NCBI GenBank assembly: GCA_023410885.1
Contig: JAEYPI010000241.1
Location: 1 to 23,399, forward strand
Direction of reading: 5' to 3'
Source: Bacillota bacterium
GTDB lineage: Bacteria > Bacillota > Clostridia > DSM-8532
Length of the DNA: 23,399 bases
The notes under the pieces were generated by a model. The model ran no database searches. It was given only the letters and a program-made list of their open reading frames with translations, and was not told the DNA's origin. Position 1 is the first letter of the stretch; every line of letters begins with the position of its first letter. This document shows positions 16,381 to 23,399 of this stretch, piece by piece. The translations under genes were made by a program, and so were the position numbers.

Positions 16381-18288
16381 CTATGCGTTTTCTTTTACAG
16401 GCTCCCTTTTAAAGACTGAGAATAATTTGTCAAAGCGTCTTTTCCGTCGTTCCTTTGCCTCGAGGCGCTCACCCAGATCACGGGCACCCACCCCATATAC
16501 AAGATAGAGGATGATACCGGAAACGATCATAATAAATACCGTGGATGCGCATCGGCGTCCGGAGGCGTTGATGTTATAACCGTATAAGCCCTCCTCTGCA
16601 GTCATGGACTGAATGACCATTGCATAGCTTGTGCCATAGGAACTGGCAAATGTTGCAGACATATCATACTCAGTAAACAGAGAGTTGAAATTCAGTGCAA
16701 AGACAGCCAGAACACTTGGTAAAATGATGGGCAGCTTCACCCTGAAGAAGGTCTTCAACCCACTTGAGCCAAGATTCCGAGCTGCGTCCTCAAGCTCTTC
16801 ATCGATAGCATAAAATGCGGCTTTAATCATTCGCAGCGAGAACGGCAGTTTCACCACCATATAGGCTATAATAATCAGTATTCGTACACTTTCCGCGTAA
16901 TATAGGTTATTATTACCTACATACCAAACTGTATCGCTATTGAAGAAGATACGGAAAGAATAGCAAATCAGGATGGTCGGTAGCAACCAGGGGAACAACA
17001 GGCAATATTCCAAAACAGTGCTGATTTTCTTGTTTCGATTCTTAAAAATATAATTGCAAACCACAACCACAATAACACAGGCCAATGCTGCCGCAATAGC
17101 GGACATAATAAAGCTGATCTTAATACCGCCAAGGGTCGCATCATTGGCAAAAAGGCCGGAGATTGAGCCCTCACGTAGCTTGTAGGTTCCGCGGGAAGTG
17201 AGGTACTGATAATCCTCAGAGCCAAAATAGTTGACAAGGGTCCAGTTTTTTAAATCGAGCGCTTTCATACGTATGGCGCTGTAGTTCTGGAATGAGAAAA
17301 TAATAATCATTACGACCGGAATCATGTAAACAATGAAAAGCGCATAGGCATAGATGTGAGCCAGGACATTGCCCACCGGGTTGGTAATCTTCTGCTTTTG
17401 CAGCTTGGCCTTGGTCTTGGAAACAGAAAGATAATGCCCCTTCCGCTCGTAGGCCGATAAAATAGCCAAAAGCACGATAGTAAATATAGCCAAAATAATG
17501 GACAGCAATGCAGCGCGTGCCTGAGGAAAGGCCTCATCTGCAGTTGATGAACCGGCCAGTCGTACAATCTCAGGGTTTATGGCGTCATAGCCCAGAAGGG
17601 TCGTGGCGGACATAGCGCAAAGGCCCGTTATAAAGGTCATGACAGTCAATGAAAACATTGTTGGCATAAGGGTCGGGAACACGACCTTAAATAAGACTTT
17701 AAAAGGTCTGGCGCCCATGTTACGCGCAGCCTCGACAGTGTTGTAGTCAATACCACGAATGGCATTTCGTAAAAACAGCGCATGATTACTTGTACAGGCA
17801 AAGGTCATTGTAAAGAGAACCGCGCTGAAGCCTGAGAACCAGTCTTTGTTCATATTAGGGAACATATTGGCAAGCGTTGAGGTGAGAATACCATCGGAGT
17901 CATAGAGGAACAGATACCCCGTAACCAACGCCACACCGGAGTAGATGAGCGTAGTCATATAGCCCATACGCAGGATCTTTGCACCCTTTATGTCGAAATA
18001 CTCAGTCAGAAGCACGATGGATACGCCAACAACATTAACCGTCACCACCAGAAAAATGGCGAGCTTGAGAGAGTTCCAGACGTAGTTCATCATGTTACCG
18101 GCAAAGAAGAATCGAATAACCGCAAACGGGTCACGTTCACCGGCAGCGTTGGTTGTGTTGAAAATGCTGGTCAGAGTATTTATGCATGGCAGCACCATAA
18201 AACCCAAAAACAAATAGGCAAAAAGTGCAATACCAAAAGTCTTGAAGAAGACCGAGGTCAGCGAACGTTTATTCACAAGATCCTTCAT
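16381..18288 (-). CDS. Fused double-domain ABC importer permease (AfuB/FbpB type)
   Basis: This 635-residue protein joins two permease domains in one chain, about twelve membrane segments in all. Each half has an ATPase-docking EAA loop: EAARNMGARPFKVLFKVVFP from residue 187 and EDAARNLGSSGLKTFFRVKLP from residue 500. A basic linker (about 281-303) separates the halves. The fused layout is that of the ferric-ion permeases FbpB/SfuB and of AfuB, a hexose-phosphate permease in Actinobacillus; sequence alone does not decide the substrate. Its ATG overlaps the ATPase stop (ATGA), so translation is coupled. It is the last gene of the operon and is followed by a clear terminator. Confidence 0.9.
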   Translation of the reverse strand: MKDLVNKRSLTSVFFKTFGIALFAYLFLGFMVLPCINTLTSIFNTTNAAGERDPFAVIRFFFAGNMMNYVWNSLKLAIFLVVTVNVVGVSIVLLTEYFDIKGAKILRMGYMTTLIYSGVALVTGYLFLYDSDGILTSTLANMFPNMNKDWFSGFSAVLFTMTFACTSNHALFLRNAIRGIDYNTVEAARNMGARPFKVLFKVVFPTLMPTMFSLTVMTFITGLCAMSATTLLGYDAINPEIVRLAGSSTADEAFPQARAALLSIILAIFTIVLLAILSAYERKGHYLSVSKTKAKLQKQKITNPVGNVLAHIYAYALFIVYMIPVVMIIIFSFQNYSAIRMKALDLKNWTLVNYFGSEDYQYLTSRGTYKLREGSISGLFANDATLGGIKISFIMSAIAAALACVIVVVVCNYIFKNRNKKISTVLEYCLLFPWLLPTILICYSFRIFFNSDTVWYVGNNNLYYAESVRILIIIAYMVVKLPFSLRMIKAAFYAIDEELEDAARNLGSSGLKTFFRVKLPIILPSVLAVFALNFNSLFTEYDMSATFASSYGTSYAMVIQSMTAEEGLYGYNINASGRRCASTVFIMIVSGIILYLVYGVGARDLGERLEAKERRKRRFDKLFSVFKREPVKENA

Positions 18289-19322
18289 GATATCACCCCT
18301 GACCTGTTTTCCGCAGGATAAGCCATGATATCACGCGGATTCATCACGACCTTGACCACCTGGCCCGGCTCATAAATGTTCACACCGTCATTTTTCTCAA
18401 TGACCTTGACGGTCTGGCAACCGAGATCGATGTAATACTTGATATACAGGCCATAGTATTCGCGGCTTTCTACCTTGCCGTCCAACACGAGATCTCCCTC
18501 GGCAGGCTGGGTGTTGACGTGGATGCGCTCTAAGCGAATATAGTTATTTTGCTTTGGATCAACGTGCGTATGCTTAGCACTCATTTTTCTGACCACTTCC
18601 GCATCCAAACGGTTAATATCGCCGATGAAGTTGCAGACAAACTCGGTTTTAGAGTGATTGTATATCTCGTTCGGCGTGCCGATCTGCTCGATTATGCCCT
18701 TATTGAACACCGCAATGCGGTCGGACAGCGTCAGGGCCTCCTCCTGGTCGTGGGTGACATAGATGGTCGTGATGCCAAAGTCCTTCTGCATCTTTTTCAG
18801 TTCATTTCTCAGCTGCACGCGGAGCTTGGCATCGAGGTTTGAAAGCGGCTCATCCATACAGATGATCGCAGGGCCTGTGACCAGCGCACGGGCAATGGCC
18901 ACACGCTGCTGTTGGCCGCCGGAGAGCTGGGAGACGGCTTTTTTCAACTGCTCATCTGAAAGATCGACCTTCTTTGCGATTGCGCGGACCTTCTCATCGA
19001 TTTCTTTTTTATTGAGCTTCTTGACCTTCAGGCCAAAGGCAATATTATCGTATACCGTCATTGTGGGAAACAGGGCATAGCTCTGGAACACGATGCCGAT
19101 GTTCCGGTCCTCGATAGGAACATGGGTGATGTCGCGATCCTTTACCGCTATTGTACCCTCAGTCGGTTCAATGAAACCGGTGATAGTTCGAAGGGTAGTG
19201 GTCTTGCCGCAGCCGGAAGGGCCGAGAAAGGTAAAGAACTCGCCCTCTTTCACATGGACGTTGATTTTATGTAGGGCAGTGAAGTCACCGAACTTCACCA
19301 CAATGTCATTGATCCGAATCAT
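18285..19322 (-). CDS. ABC importer ATPase (AfuC/FbpC/PotA-like)
   Basis: This 345-residue ATPase has Walker A GPSGCGKTT at 34-42, the Q-loop glutamine at 80 (IVFQSYALFP), signature LSGGQ at 133-137, Walker B IICMDEP at 153-159 and the switch histidine H191 (VTHDQEEA). A C-terminal TOBE-like regulatory domain follows from about residue 240. The subfamily covers ferric-ion, spermidine/putrescine and phosphorylated-sugar importers. It lies between the binding-protein gene (97-base gap with a strong hairpin) and the permease gene (4-base overlap). GGAGG precedes the ATG by about 7 bases. Confidence 0.93.
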   Translation of the reverse strand: MIRINDIVVKFGDFTALHKINVHVKEGEFFTFLGPSGCGKTTTLRTITGFIEPTEGTIAVKDRDITHVPIEDRNIGIVFQSYALFPTMTVYDNIAFGLKVKKLNKKEIDEKVRAIAKKVDLSDEQLKKAVSQLSGGQQQRVAIARALVTGPAIICMDEPLSNLDAKLRVQLRNELKKMQKDFGITTIYVTHDQEEALTLSDRIAVFNKGIIEQIGTPNEIYNHSKTEFVCNFIGDINRLDAEVVRKMSAKHTHVDPKQNNYIRLERIHVNTQPAEGDLVLDGKVESREYYGLYIKYYIDLGCQTVKVIEKNDGVNIYEPGQVVKVVMNPRDIMAYPAENRSGVIS

Positions 19323-19363
19323 AAAGAGTCCTCCAGTTTCTAGAAATCCAGGGTTTATATACT

Positions 19364-19390
19364 GATGGCGAGCCGTAATGGCTCGCCATC
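19364..19390. other. Strong hairpin between the binding-protein and ATPase genes
   Basis: GATGGCGAGCC (19364-19374) and GGCTCGCCATC (19380-19390) are perfect 11-base arms around a 5-base loop. No T tract follows on the minus strand. Hairpins at this place in importer operons commonly protect the binding-protein message, giving more binding protein than membrane subunits; partial termination is the alternative. Confidence 0.8.
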
Positions 19391-19419
19391 CTAACTAAGC
19401 GAGAATACACGCTTATAAA

Positions 19420-20700
19420 TTACTTTTTGGCTTGGGTCAGTGTTGCCCAGTCAAGATTGTTCCAGTCGGGCTCAGCAGAAGCACCGGAAGCGTCTGCCCA
19501 ATAGAATCCAAGATTGGTCATAATATTTGTCCACTCGCTGGAGTGCTCTGCAACATACTCAGCATAGGTCAAGTCGGTACCTAAAACTTTGCTCAGGGCA
19601 AAGTTCTTGATCTGGTAAATTGCAGGAATGCCATCCGGATAGAGGATGTCAGCAGCAGCGGTGTTACAGGGATAAGAGTCGAACTCTTCGCCCCAAGCAG
19701 CCTGTACTTCAGCGGAGCCGAACCACTCAGCAAACGCCTTGACAGCCTCAGTCTGCTCAGCTGTACGGCCCTGTTTGTCAAGAATACCTATGTATTCTGC
19801 AATGTAATAGGTACCGTCCTCAATGTTGACCAATGCCCAGTTTTCAGGCTTTAATGCACCACGCAGCGGGTTCTTTGAGCCCTCAGCAGCGGAGTCGATC
19901 TTACCATACAGAGAGGAGGAGTAGAAGGTGGAAACAGCTACGTCGCCCTTATTCAGAGGATCAAAGCCGTACTTATAGGTATCATCGGAGGAATACACAC
20001 CGCCTGCGCAGTAGGCCCACAGGGTCTTCCAGCCATCCACAGAGATGCCACCGGCTTTTGAGTTGGGATCAACGAACGCATATAGCATTGCGGAATTGAT
20101 GTTGGCATTGGTTGTGCCGCCGACCTTGTTCTGGCGGTACCAGGTGTAACCGCTGTCAACGATGTCAGCCCAATGCTTGAAGTTTAGCTCTTTGCCGTTG
20201 GTGCCGAGCTCATCGGTACGGTACAGCATCAGAACATTCTGGATAACCAGACCATAGGCAGCTCCAGGGTAGGCATATTCGCCAACCTCGTTAGCCCATG
20301 AGGGTGTCCAATCGGTTAGCTTCAGGTTTTCATAGGTACCGTCAACAACCTGGCTCCAACGGGTCTCGTTCAGACCGAACAGGATGTCGCCGTCCTTGTT
20401 CTCGTTGGCGGCCTGGATAGCAGCAGTATCACCGGAGATAACGCTGTTGTCATCGAGGGAGATGGTAAAGCCTGCGTCCTTGGCCTCGTTAATGAGCCAG
20501 GTGGCGCGCTCGGTGGAGTTGGAGTTCGAATATATCCTGATGGTGTAGCCTGAGTAGTCCTTCTCTTGGGCTGTGGGTGTGGGCTCAACAGTGCTGGGTT
20601 TTGGGGTGTTGTTCGCGTCCACGGGCGTCTTATTGGAAGTGCAGCCCACCAGGCCCAGCAGCATCACAAGCGCCAGTATAATTGCAAGAGTTTTTTTCAT
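19420..20700 (-). CDS. Solute-binding lipoprotein of the AfuA/FbpA-like importer
   Basis: This 426-residue protein has a lipoprotein signal peptide (MKKTLAIILALVMLLGLVGC, lipobox LVGC) and a Thr/Pro-rich tether, followed by a type II periplasmic-binding fold. Recognisable stretches are YTIRIYSNSNSTERATWLIN near the start and a C-terminal YIAEYIGILDKQGRTAEQTEAV region typical of AfuA/FbpA-like proteins. I chose the ATG at 20700, with AAGGAG about 11 bases upstream; a GTG at 20712 would fall on that site. The family is usually named iron(III)-binding, but AfuA of Actinobacillus binds hexose phosphates. I do not see the iron-site paired tyrosines clearly enough to decide. It is the first gene of the importer operon and follows its likely regulator. 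Confidence 0.88.
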   Translation of the reverse strand: MKKTLAIILALVMLLGLVGCTSNKTPVDANNTPKPSTVEPTPTAQEKDYSGYTIRIYSNSNSTERATWLINEAKDAGFTISLDDNSVISGDTAAIQAANENKDGDILFGLNETRWSQVVDGTYENLKLTDWTPSWANEVGEYAYPGAAYGLVIQNVLMLYRTDELGTNGKELNFKHWADIVDSGYTWYRQNKVGGTTNANINSAMLYAFVDPNSKAGGISVDGWKTLWAYCAGGVYSSDDTYKYGFDPLNKGDVAVSTFYSSSLYGKIDSAAEGSKNPLRGALKPENWALVNIEDGTYYIAEYIGILDKQGRTAEQTEAVKAFAEWFGSAEVQAAWGEEFDSYPCNTAAADILYPDGIPAIYQIKNFALSKVLGTDLTYAEYVAEHSSEWTNIMTNLGFYWADASGASAEPDWNNLDWATLTQAKK

Positions 20701-20746
20701 TTTTAGATTCACTCCTTTTTAAGTTCTGGGTGTAAGATATACTTTT

Positions 20747-20752
20747 ATTATA
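20747..20752 (-). promoter_or_regulatory. -10 element of the importer operon
   Basis: A perfect TATAAT (20752-20747) lies 47 bases before the binding-protein ATG. The -35 position (CCATTT at 17 bases) is poor, as expected for a promoter needing an activator such as the AraC-type regulator encoded just upstream. Confidence 0.6.
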
Positions 20753-20781
20753 AATAACACCCCGCTTAAAATGGAACAGGG

Positions 20782-20851
20782 CAAAACTGCGATTATGCCT
20801 TGGATTCTGTGATAAAAACTGAGACTTCTAATTTTTAAAGGCGCAGTTTTG
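20782..20851. repeat. Widely spaced 10-base inverted repeat upstream of the importer promoter
   Basis: CAAAACTGCG (20782-20791) and CGCAGTTTTG (20842-20851) are perfect inverse complements, 50 bases apart, between the regulator stop and the -10 of the importer operon. It could be a pair of regulator half-sites joined by looping, or the base of a long RNA hairpin ending the regulator transcript. Confidence 0.75.
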
Positions 20852-20866
20852 TGGATGTTGCACAAA

Positions 20867-21613
20867 TCATCTGCATCGATCCTGATACTCCGATGGCGAA
20901 AGGCCCGTAAGCTTCTTAAACGTGCTTCCGAAATACGCCACGTCGCGGTAGCCCACCATCTCTGCCACCTCATAAATTTTGTAGCGGCAGTCCTGCAACA
21001 GCTCCATCGCCATGTGGACGCGGTACTGTGTCAGATATCCAATGATGGTGTAGCTCGTCTCCTTCTTGAACACATGGCTCAGATGTCCCTCGCTCACGCC
21101 CAGCGACTGTGCAATCAGCGTGATGCCGATGCCCGGATCGCGGTAGTGCTCTGCGATATAATTCATCGCCAGTAGCACATATTTACTCTTGTCGCCCTTT
21201 GCCAGCGGAAGCACATCCTGTGGTGTCAGCGCGGAGCGTTCCTGCACTTTTTGCTGGATCCGGTCGATAGCCGCCACCAAATCCTGATTGTGAAACGGCT
21301 TGAGAAGGTAATCGTCCGCGCCATACTGCAGTGCGCTTCTCGCGTAGGAAAAATCGCTGTAGGCCGTCAATAAAATAACGTGGGCACGGTTGCCGCGCCG
21401 TCTGAGCTCGCCAAGCATCTCAATTCCGTCCATGCGCGGCATCCGTACGTCCGTGATAATAAGGTTCGGGTTATAGGACTCCACCGCGGCAAGCCCCTCC
21501 TCGCCGTTGGTCGCCTCTCCCACTATCACACAGCCTAATGCCGCCCAGTCAAAACCTAGCACAATGCCCCTGCGCACCATGGATTCGTCGTCAACAACCA
21601 ATACCTTCAGCAT
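20867..21613 (-). CDS. YesN/HptR-type AraC-family response regulator
   Basis: This 248-residue protein has a receiver domain (acidic residues D8-D9, phospho-acceptor D55 in LIITDVRMPRMDG, K105 in LLKPFHNQ) and a C-terminal AraC DNA-binding domain with two helix-turn-helix units (ITLIAQSLGVSEGHLSHVFK, then YEVAEMVGYRDVAYFGSTFK and GLSPSEYQ). It lacks the long middle region of many YesN proteins. It overlaps the kinase gene by 23 bases and has GGAG 7 bases before its ATG, so the two are co-translated. The likely target is the importer promoter immediately downstream. Confidence 0.93.
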   Translation of the reverse strand: MLKVLVVDDESMVRRGIVLGFDWAALGCVIVGEATNGEEGLAAVESYNPNLIITDVRMPRMDGIEMLGELRRRGNRAHVILLTAYSDFSYARSALQYGADDYLLKPFHNQDLVAAIDRIQQKVQERSALTPQDVLPLAKGDKSKYVLLAMNYIAEHYRDPGIGITLIAQSLGVSEGHLSHVFKKETSYTIIGYLTQYRVHMAMELLQDCRYKIYEVAEMVGYRDVAYFGSTFKKLTGLSPSEYQDRCR

Positions 21614-23297
21614 CTTCCTTCTCCTCCCTCTGAATCGGCAGCCTCAGTTGTACGCGGCTACCCCGACCCGGCAAGCTTTCGGCGGAAATGCCGTAGCGCT
21701 CACCATAGTGTAACCGGATGATCCTATCCACATTGTAAAGCCCCAGGTGACCACCCGGTACTCGCTTGTCTGAGCCGTTGAGTTTTTCCAGAATCTCCTC
21801 CGGGATGCCACAGCCGTTGTCTGATACAGTCAGCAGCAGTTCTCCCTCCTGTTCCTCCGCCCGGAGCTTGATATAGCCATCGTCACGACCCTCAACGCCG
21901 TGGATAATGGCATTTTCCACCAGTGGCTGCAATACAAGCTTCGGCACCAGACAGCTCTGGAGGCGGTCATCAATGTCGATTTCACACGTGAACCGATCCT
22001 CAAAGCGGAGCAACTGGATATCGATATAGCGGTCTATGAGCTCCAGTTCCTGCTGGAGCGTCACGAACTCATCCTCTGAGATGCCGGCACGCAGAATGAT
22101 GGCAAGATTGGTTGCCAGCGTGGCGACTTGCGGCACGCCATGCGTCACCCCAAGCCACTTCATCGAGTCTAGTGTGTTGTACAGAAAGTGCGGGTTCAGC
22201 TGTGCCTGCATCATACGCAGCTGCGTCTCGTTGAGTTCCTTTTGTCGCTGCACTGAGCTCTCGAGATTCAGCCGATACTCGCGTGTCATGCGGTTGAATG
22301 AGCTGGTGAGCCTGCCGAGCTCGTCAGTGCGGTTTGTTTCCAGCTGCACCTCGTAATTGCCCTTTTCAACCTCGCCCATCGCCGTATCCAGCTCATATAC
22401 CGGCTTGGAAAGATGCCGGCTCAAAGCCCACGCGCACCATAGGCACAAAATCAGGCACAACAGTCCCATCATCACGCTCACAGAATAGATCGAACGCATG
22501 ACCGCCTTTGTAAAGGTGCGCGGCTGCTGCATAATCAGCGTAAAGCTGCCTTCATCCAACCGCGTACAGTAAAAGTTATATTCACCCTCCATGCCGGTCA
22601 GTGGCTCTCCGGCCAGAAGCTGTTCACGTAGCGCGCTGACGGCGCCCGTCCCCTGTGCCGACTGAGAGTAATACACCGTGCGCCACGCAGGATCTAGCAG
22701 AATCACGTCGTTTACCGCGCTGTATTTCCCACTGAACAGTGACTCTAAGCCGTCCTCTTCGATCGTGACGACCAGATAACCCAGAATGGTGCCATCAAAA
22801 GCATGGATGGCGCGGGCGGCGATCAACCCCCGCCCGCCGTTTTCCTGCAGCGCCAGACCCTCTGCATGTTTAGCAGCATAGAGAATACCCCAATCGAGGT
22901 CCAGTGCCACAGTCGGCAGGTTACTGGCCGTGGTATAACGGCATAAACCGCTTCTATCATAGATATCGAACTGCGCTACATTGCTGAGCGTTTGCGAGCT
23001 ACGGAACAAAACCTGGTACAAAATGCGCGAGTCGCTGCCGCTACGACGCATGGTACTACGAACGACGGTGCTGTCCGCAAGCTCCTGTGTGATTGTATCA
23101 ACTCCCTGGAGGGTTTCAGTCAAAGTACTGGCCAGCGCGTCCAACTGGACGCGCGCCTGCTGGGCAAGCTCCTGCTCACTGCGCACAAGCTGAATCTGTA
23201 TCATCAGCACGGCGCAAATAAACAGCGGCAACAGCGCAACCATTAAGACAGTAAGAAAGATGCGGTTTTTGAATGACCGCTTGATCCATGATCTCAT
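21591..23297 (-). CDS. YesM/HptS-type sensor histidine kinase
   Basis: This 568-residue membrane kinase has membrane segments at about residues 13-38 and 271-293, with an extracytoplasmic Cache-like sensor region between them. A HAMP linker follows (SKPVYELDTAMGEVEKGN ... DELGRLTSSFNRM). The His_kinase motif is AQLNPHFLYNTLDSMKW with H370. The ATPase domain shows the N box LVLQPLVENAIIHGVE, G1 SDNGCGIPEE and G2 GGHLGLYNVDRII. I use the ATG at 23297, preceded by GAGGGGG; a longer start at 23345 would run into the upstream gene. The ATG overlaps that gene's TGA (ATGA). Its partner is the overlapping AraC-type regulator. Confidence 0.93.
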   Translation of the reverse strand: MRSWIKRSFKNRIFLTVLMVALLPLFICAVLMIQIQLVRSEQELAQQARVQLDALASTLTETLQGVDTITQELADSTVVRSTMRRSGSDSRILYQVLFRSSQTLSNVAQFDIYDRSGLCRYTTASNLPTVALDLDWGILYAAKHAEGLALQENGGRGLIAARAIHAFDGTILGYLVVTIEEDGLESLFSGKYSAVNDVILLDPAWRTVYYSQSAQGTGAVSALREQLLAGEPLTGMEGEYNFYCTRLDEGSFTLIMQQPRTFTKAVMRSIYSVSVMMGLLCLILCLWCAWALSRHLSKPVYELDTAMGEVEKGNYEVQLETNRTDELGRLTSSFNRMTREYRLNLESSVQRQKELNETQLRMMQAQLNPHFLYNTLDSMKWLGVTHGVPQVATLATNLAIILRAGISEDEFVTLQQELELIDRYIDIQLLRFEDRFTCEIDIDDRLQSCLVPKLVLQPLVENAIIHGVEGRDDGYIKLRAEEQEGELLLTVSDNGCGIPEEILEKLNGSDKRVPGGHLGLYNVDRIIRLHYGERYGISAESLPGRGSRVQLRLPIQREEKEDAEGIGC

Positions 23298-23399
23298 TTG
23301 GCTGCCCCCTCGCTGTGCTTGCTTAGCTCGTTGAGCTTCGCCCAAAGCTGGAGAAACTCCGCCTGATGGCTGCCTGCCCAGGCAATATCATATTCCAGA
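23294..23399 (-). CDS. C-terminal end of an unidentified gene upstream of the kinase
   Basis: The frame CTG GAA TAT GAT ... AAA TGA is open from the window edge to the TGA at 23296-23294 and encodes 34 residues. They include YDIAWAGSHQAEFLQLW and a charged end, SKHSEGAAK. The stop overlaps the kinase start by ATGA, which is good evidence that this is a real coupled gene. Too little is visible to identify it. In related systems (HptA-HptS-HptR) this position holds a solute-binding-type sensor protein, so that is my guess. Confidence 0.6.
   Translation of the reverse strand, partial: LEYDIAWAGSHQAEFLQLWAKLNELSKHSEGAAK

Noticed and set aside
16381..20700. Firm assignment of the importer to ferric iron
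   Set aside because: The family name suggests it, but no iron-specific residues could be confirmed, no Fur-like box was seen, and the sensor context resembles hexose-phosphate systems.

Overview
The window reads as chromosomal DNA from a low-to-mid G+C Firmicute, most likely a member of the Clostridia. The basis is a T-box leader in front of thrS, a cdaA-cdaR pair, a trmK-nif3 pair, strong purine-rich ribosome binding sites, TATAAT-type promoters, and a YesM/YesN-type two-component system. No species can be named from the sequence alone. Every gene I can support lies on the minus strand, so the region is transcribed from high to low coordinates. The order below follows transcription.

Block 1 (23399-16381) is an uptake system with its own sensor. 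It holds the tail of an unidentified gene (perhaps a sensory solute-binding protein), a YesM-type histidine kinase and a YesN-type AraC response regulator that overlap, then a promoter region and a three-gene ABC importer: a lipoprotein binding protein, an ATPase, and a single-chain double permease of the AfuB/FbpB type. The importer resembles ferric-ion transporters. Because AfuABC relatives move hexose phosphates, and HptA-HptS-HptR is a comparable sensor set, an organophosphate substrate is at least as plausible. The regulator and kinase genes look richer in G+C than the rest.

Block 2 (16183-9906) is housekeeping. It contains trmK and a nif3-like gene behind a good promoter, a Cof-type HAD phosphatase, thrS with a complete T-box riboswitch, and holA for the delta subunit of the DNA polymerase III clamp loader.

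Block 3 (9879-4652) is the phosphate-starvation operon pstS-pstC-pstA-pstB-phoU-phoP/phoB. It is preceded by four consecutive 11-base repeats that look like a Pho box, so the response regulator encoded at the end of the operon probably controls its own operon.

Block 4 (4549-1) begins with a probable separate promoter. It holds cdaA (diadenylate cyclase, c-di-AMP synthesis), cdaR, a 41-base tandem repeat, a FAD-dependent dehydrogenase of unknown substrate, and the N-terminal third of a PhoR-like sensor kinase cut by the window edge. The Pho regulator and its likely kinase are therefore separated by the c-di-AMP genes, which is an unusual arrangement. I see no tRNA or rRNA genes, insertion sequences, prophage genes or CRISPR arrays.
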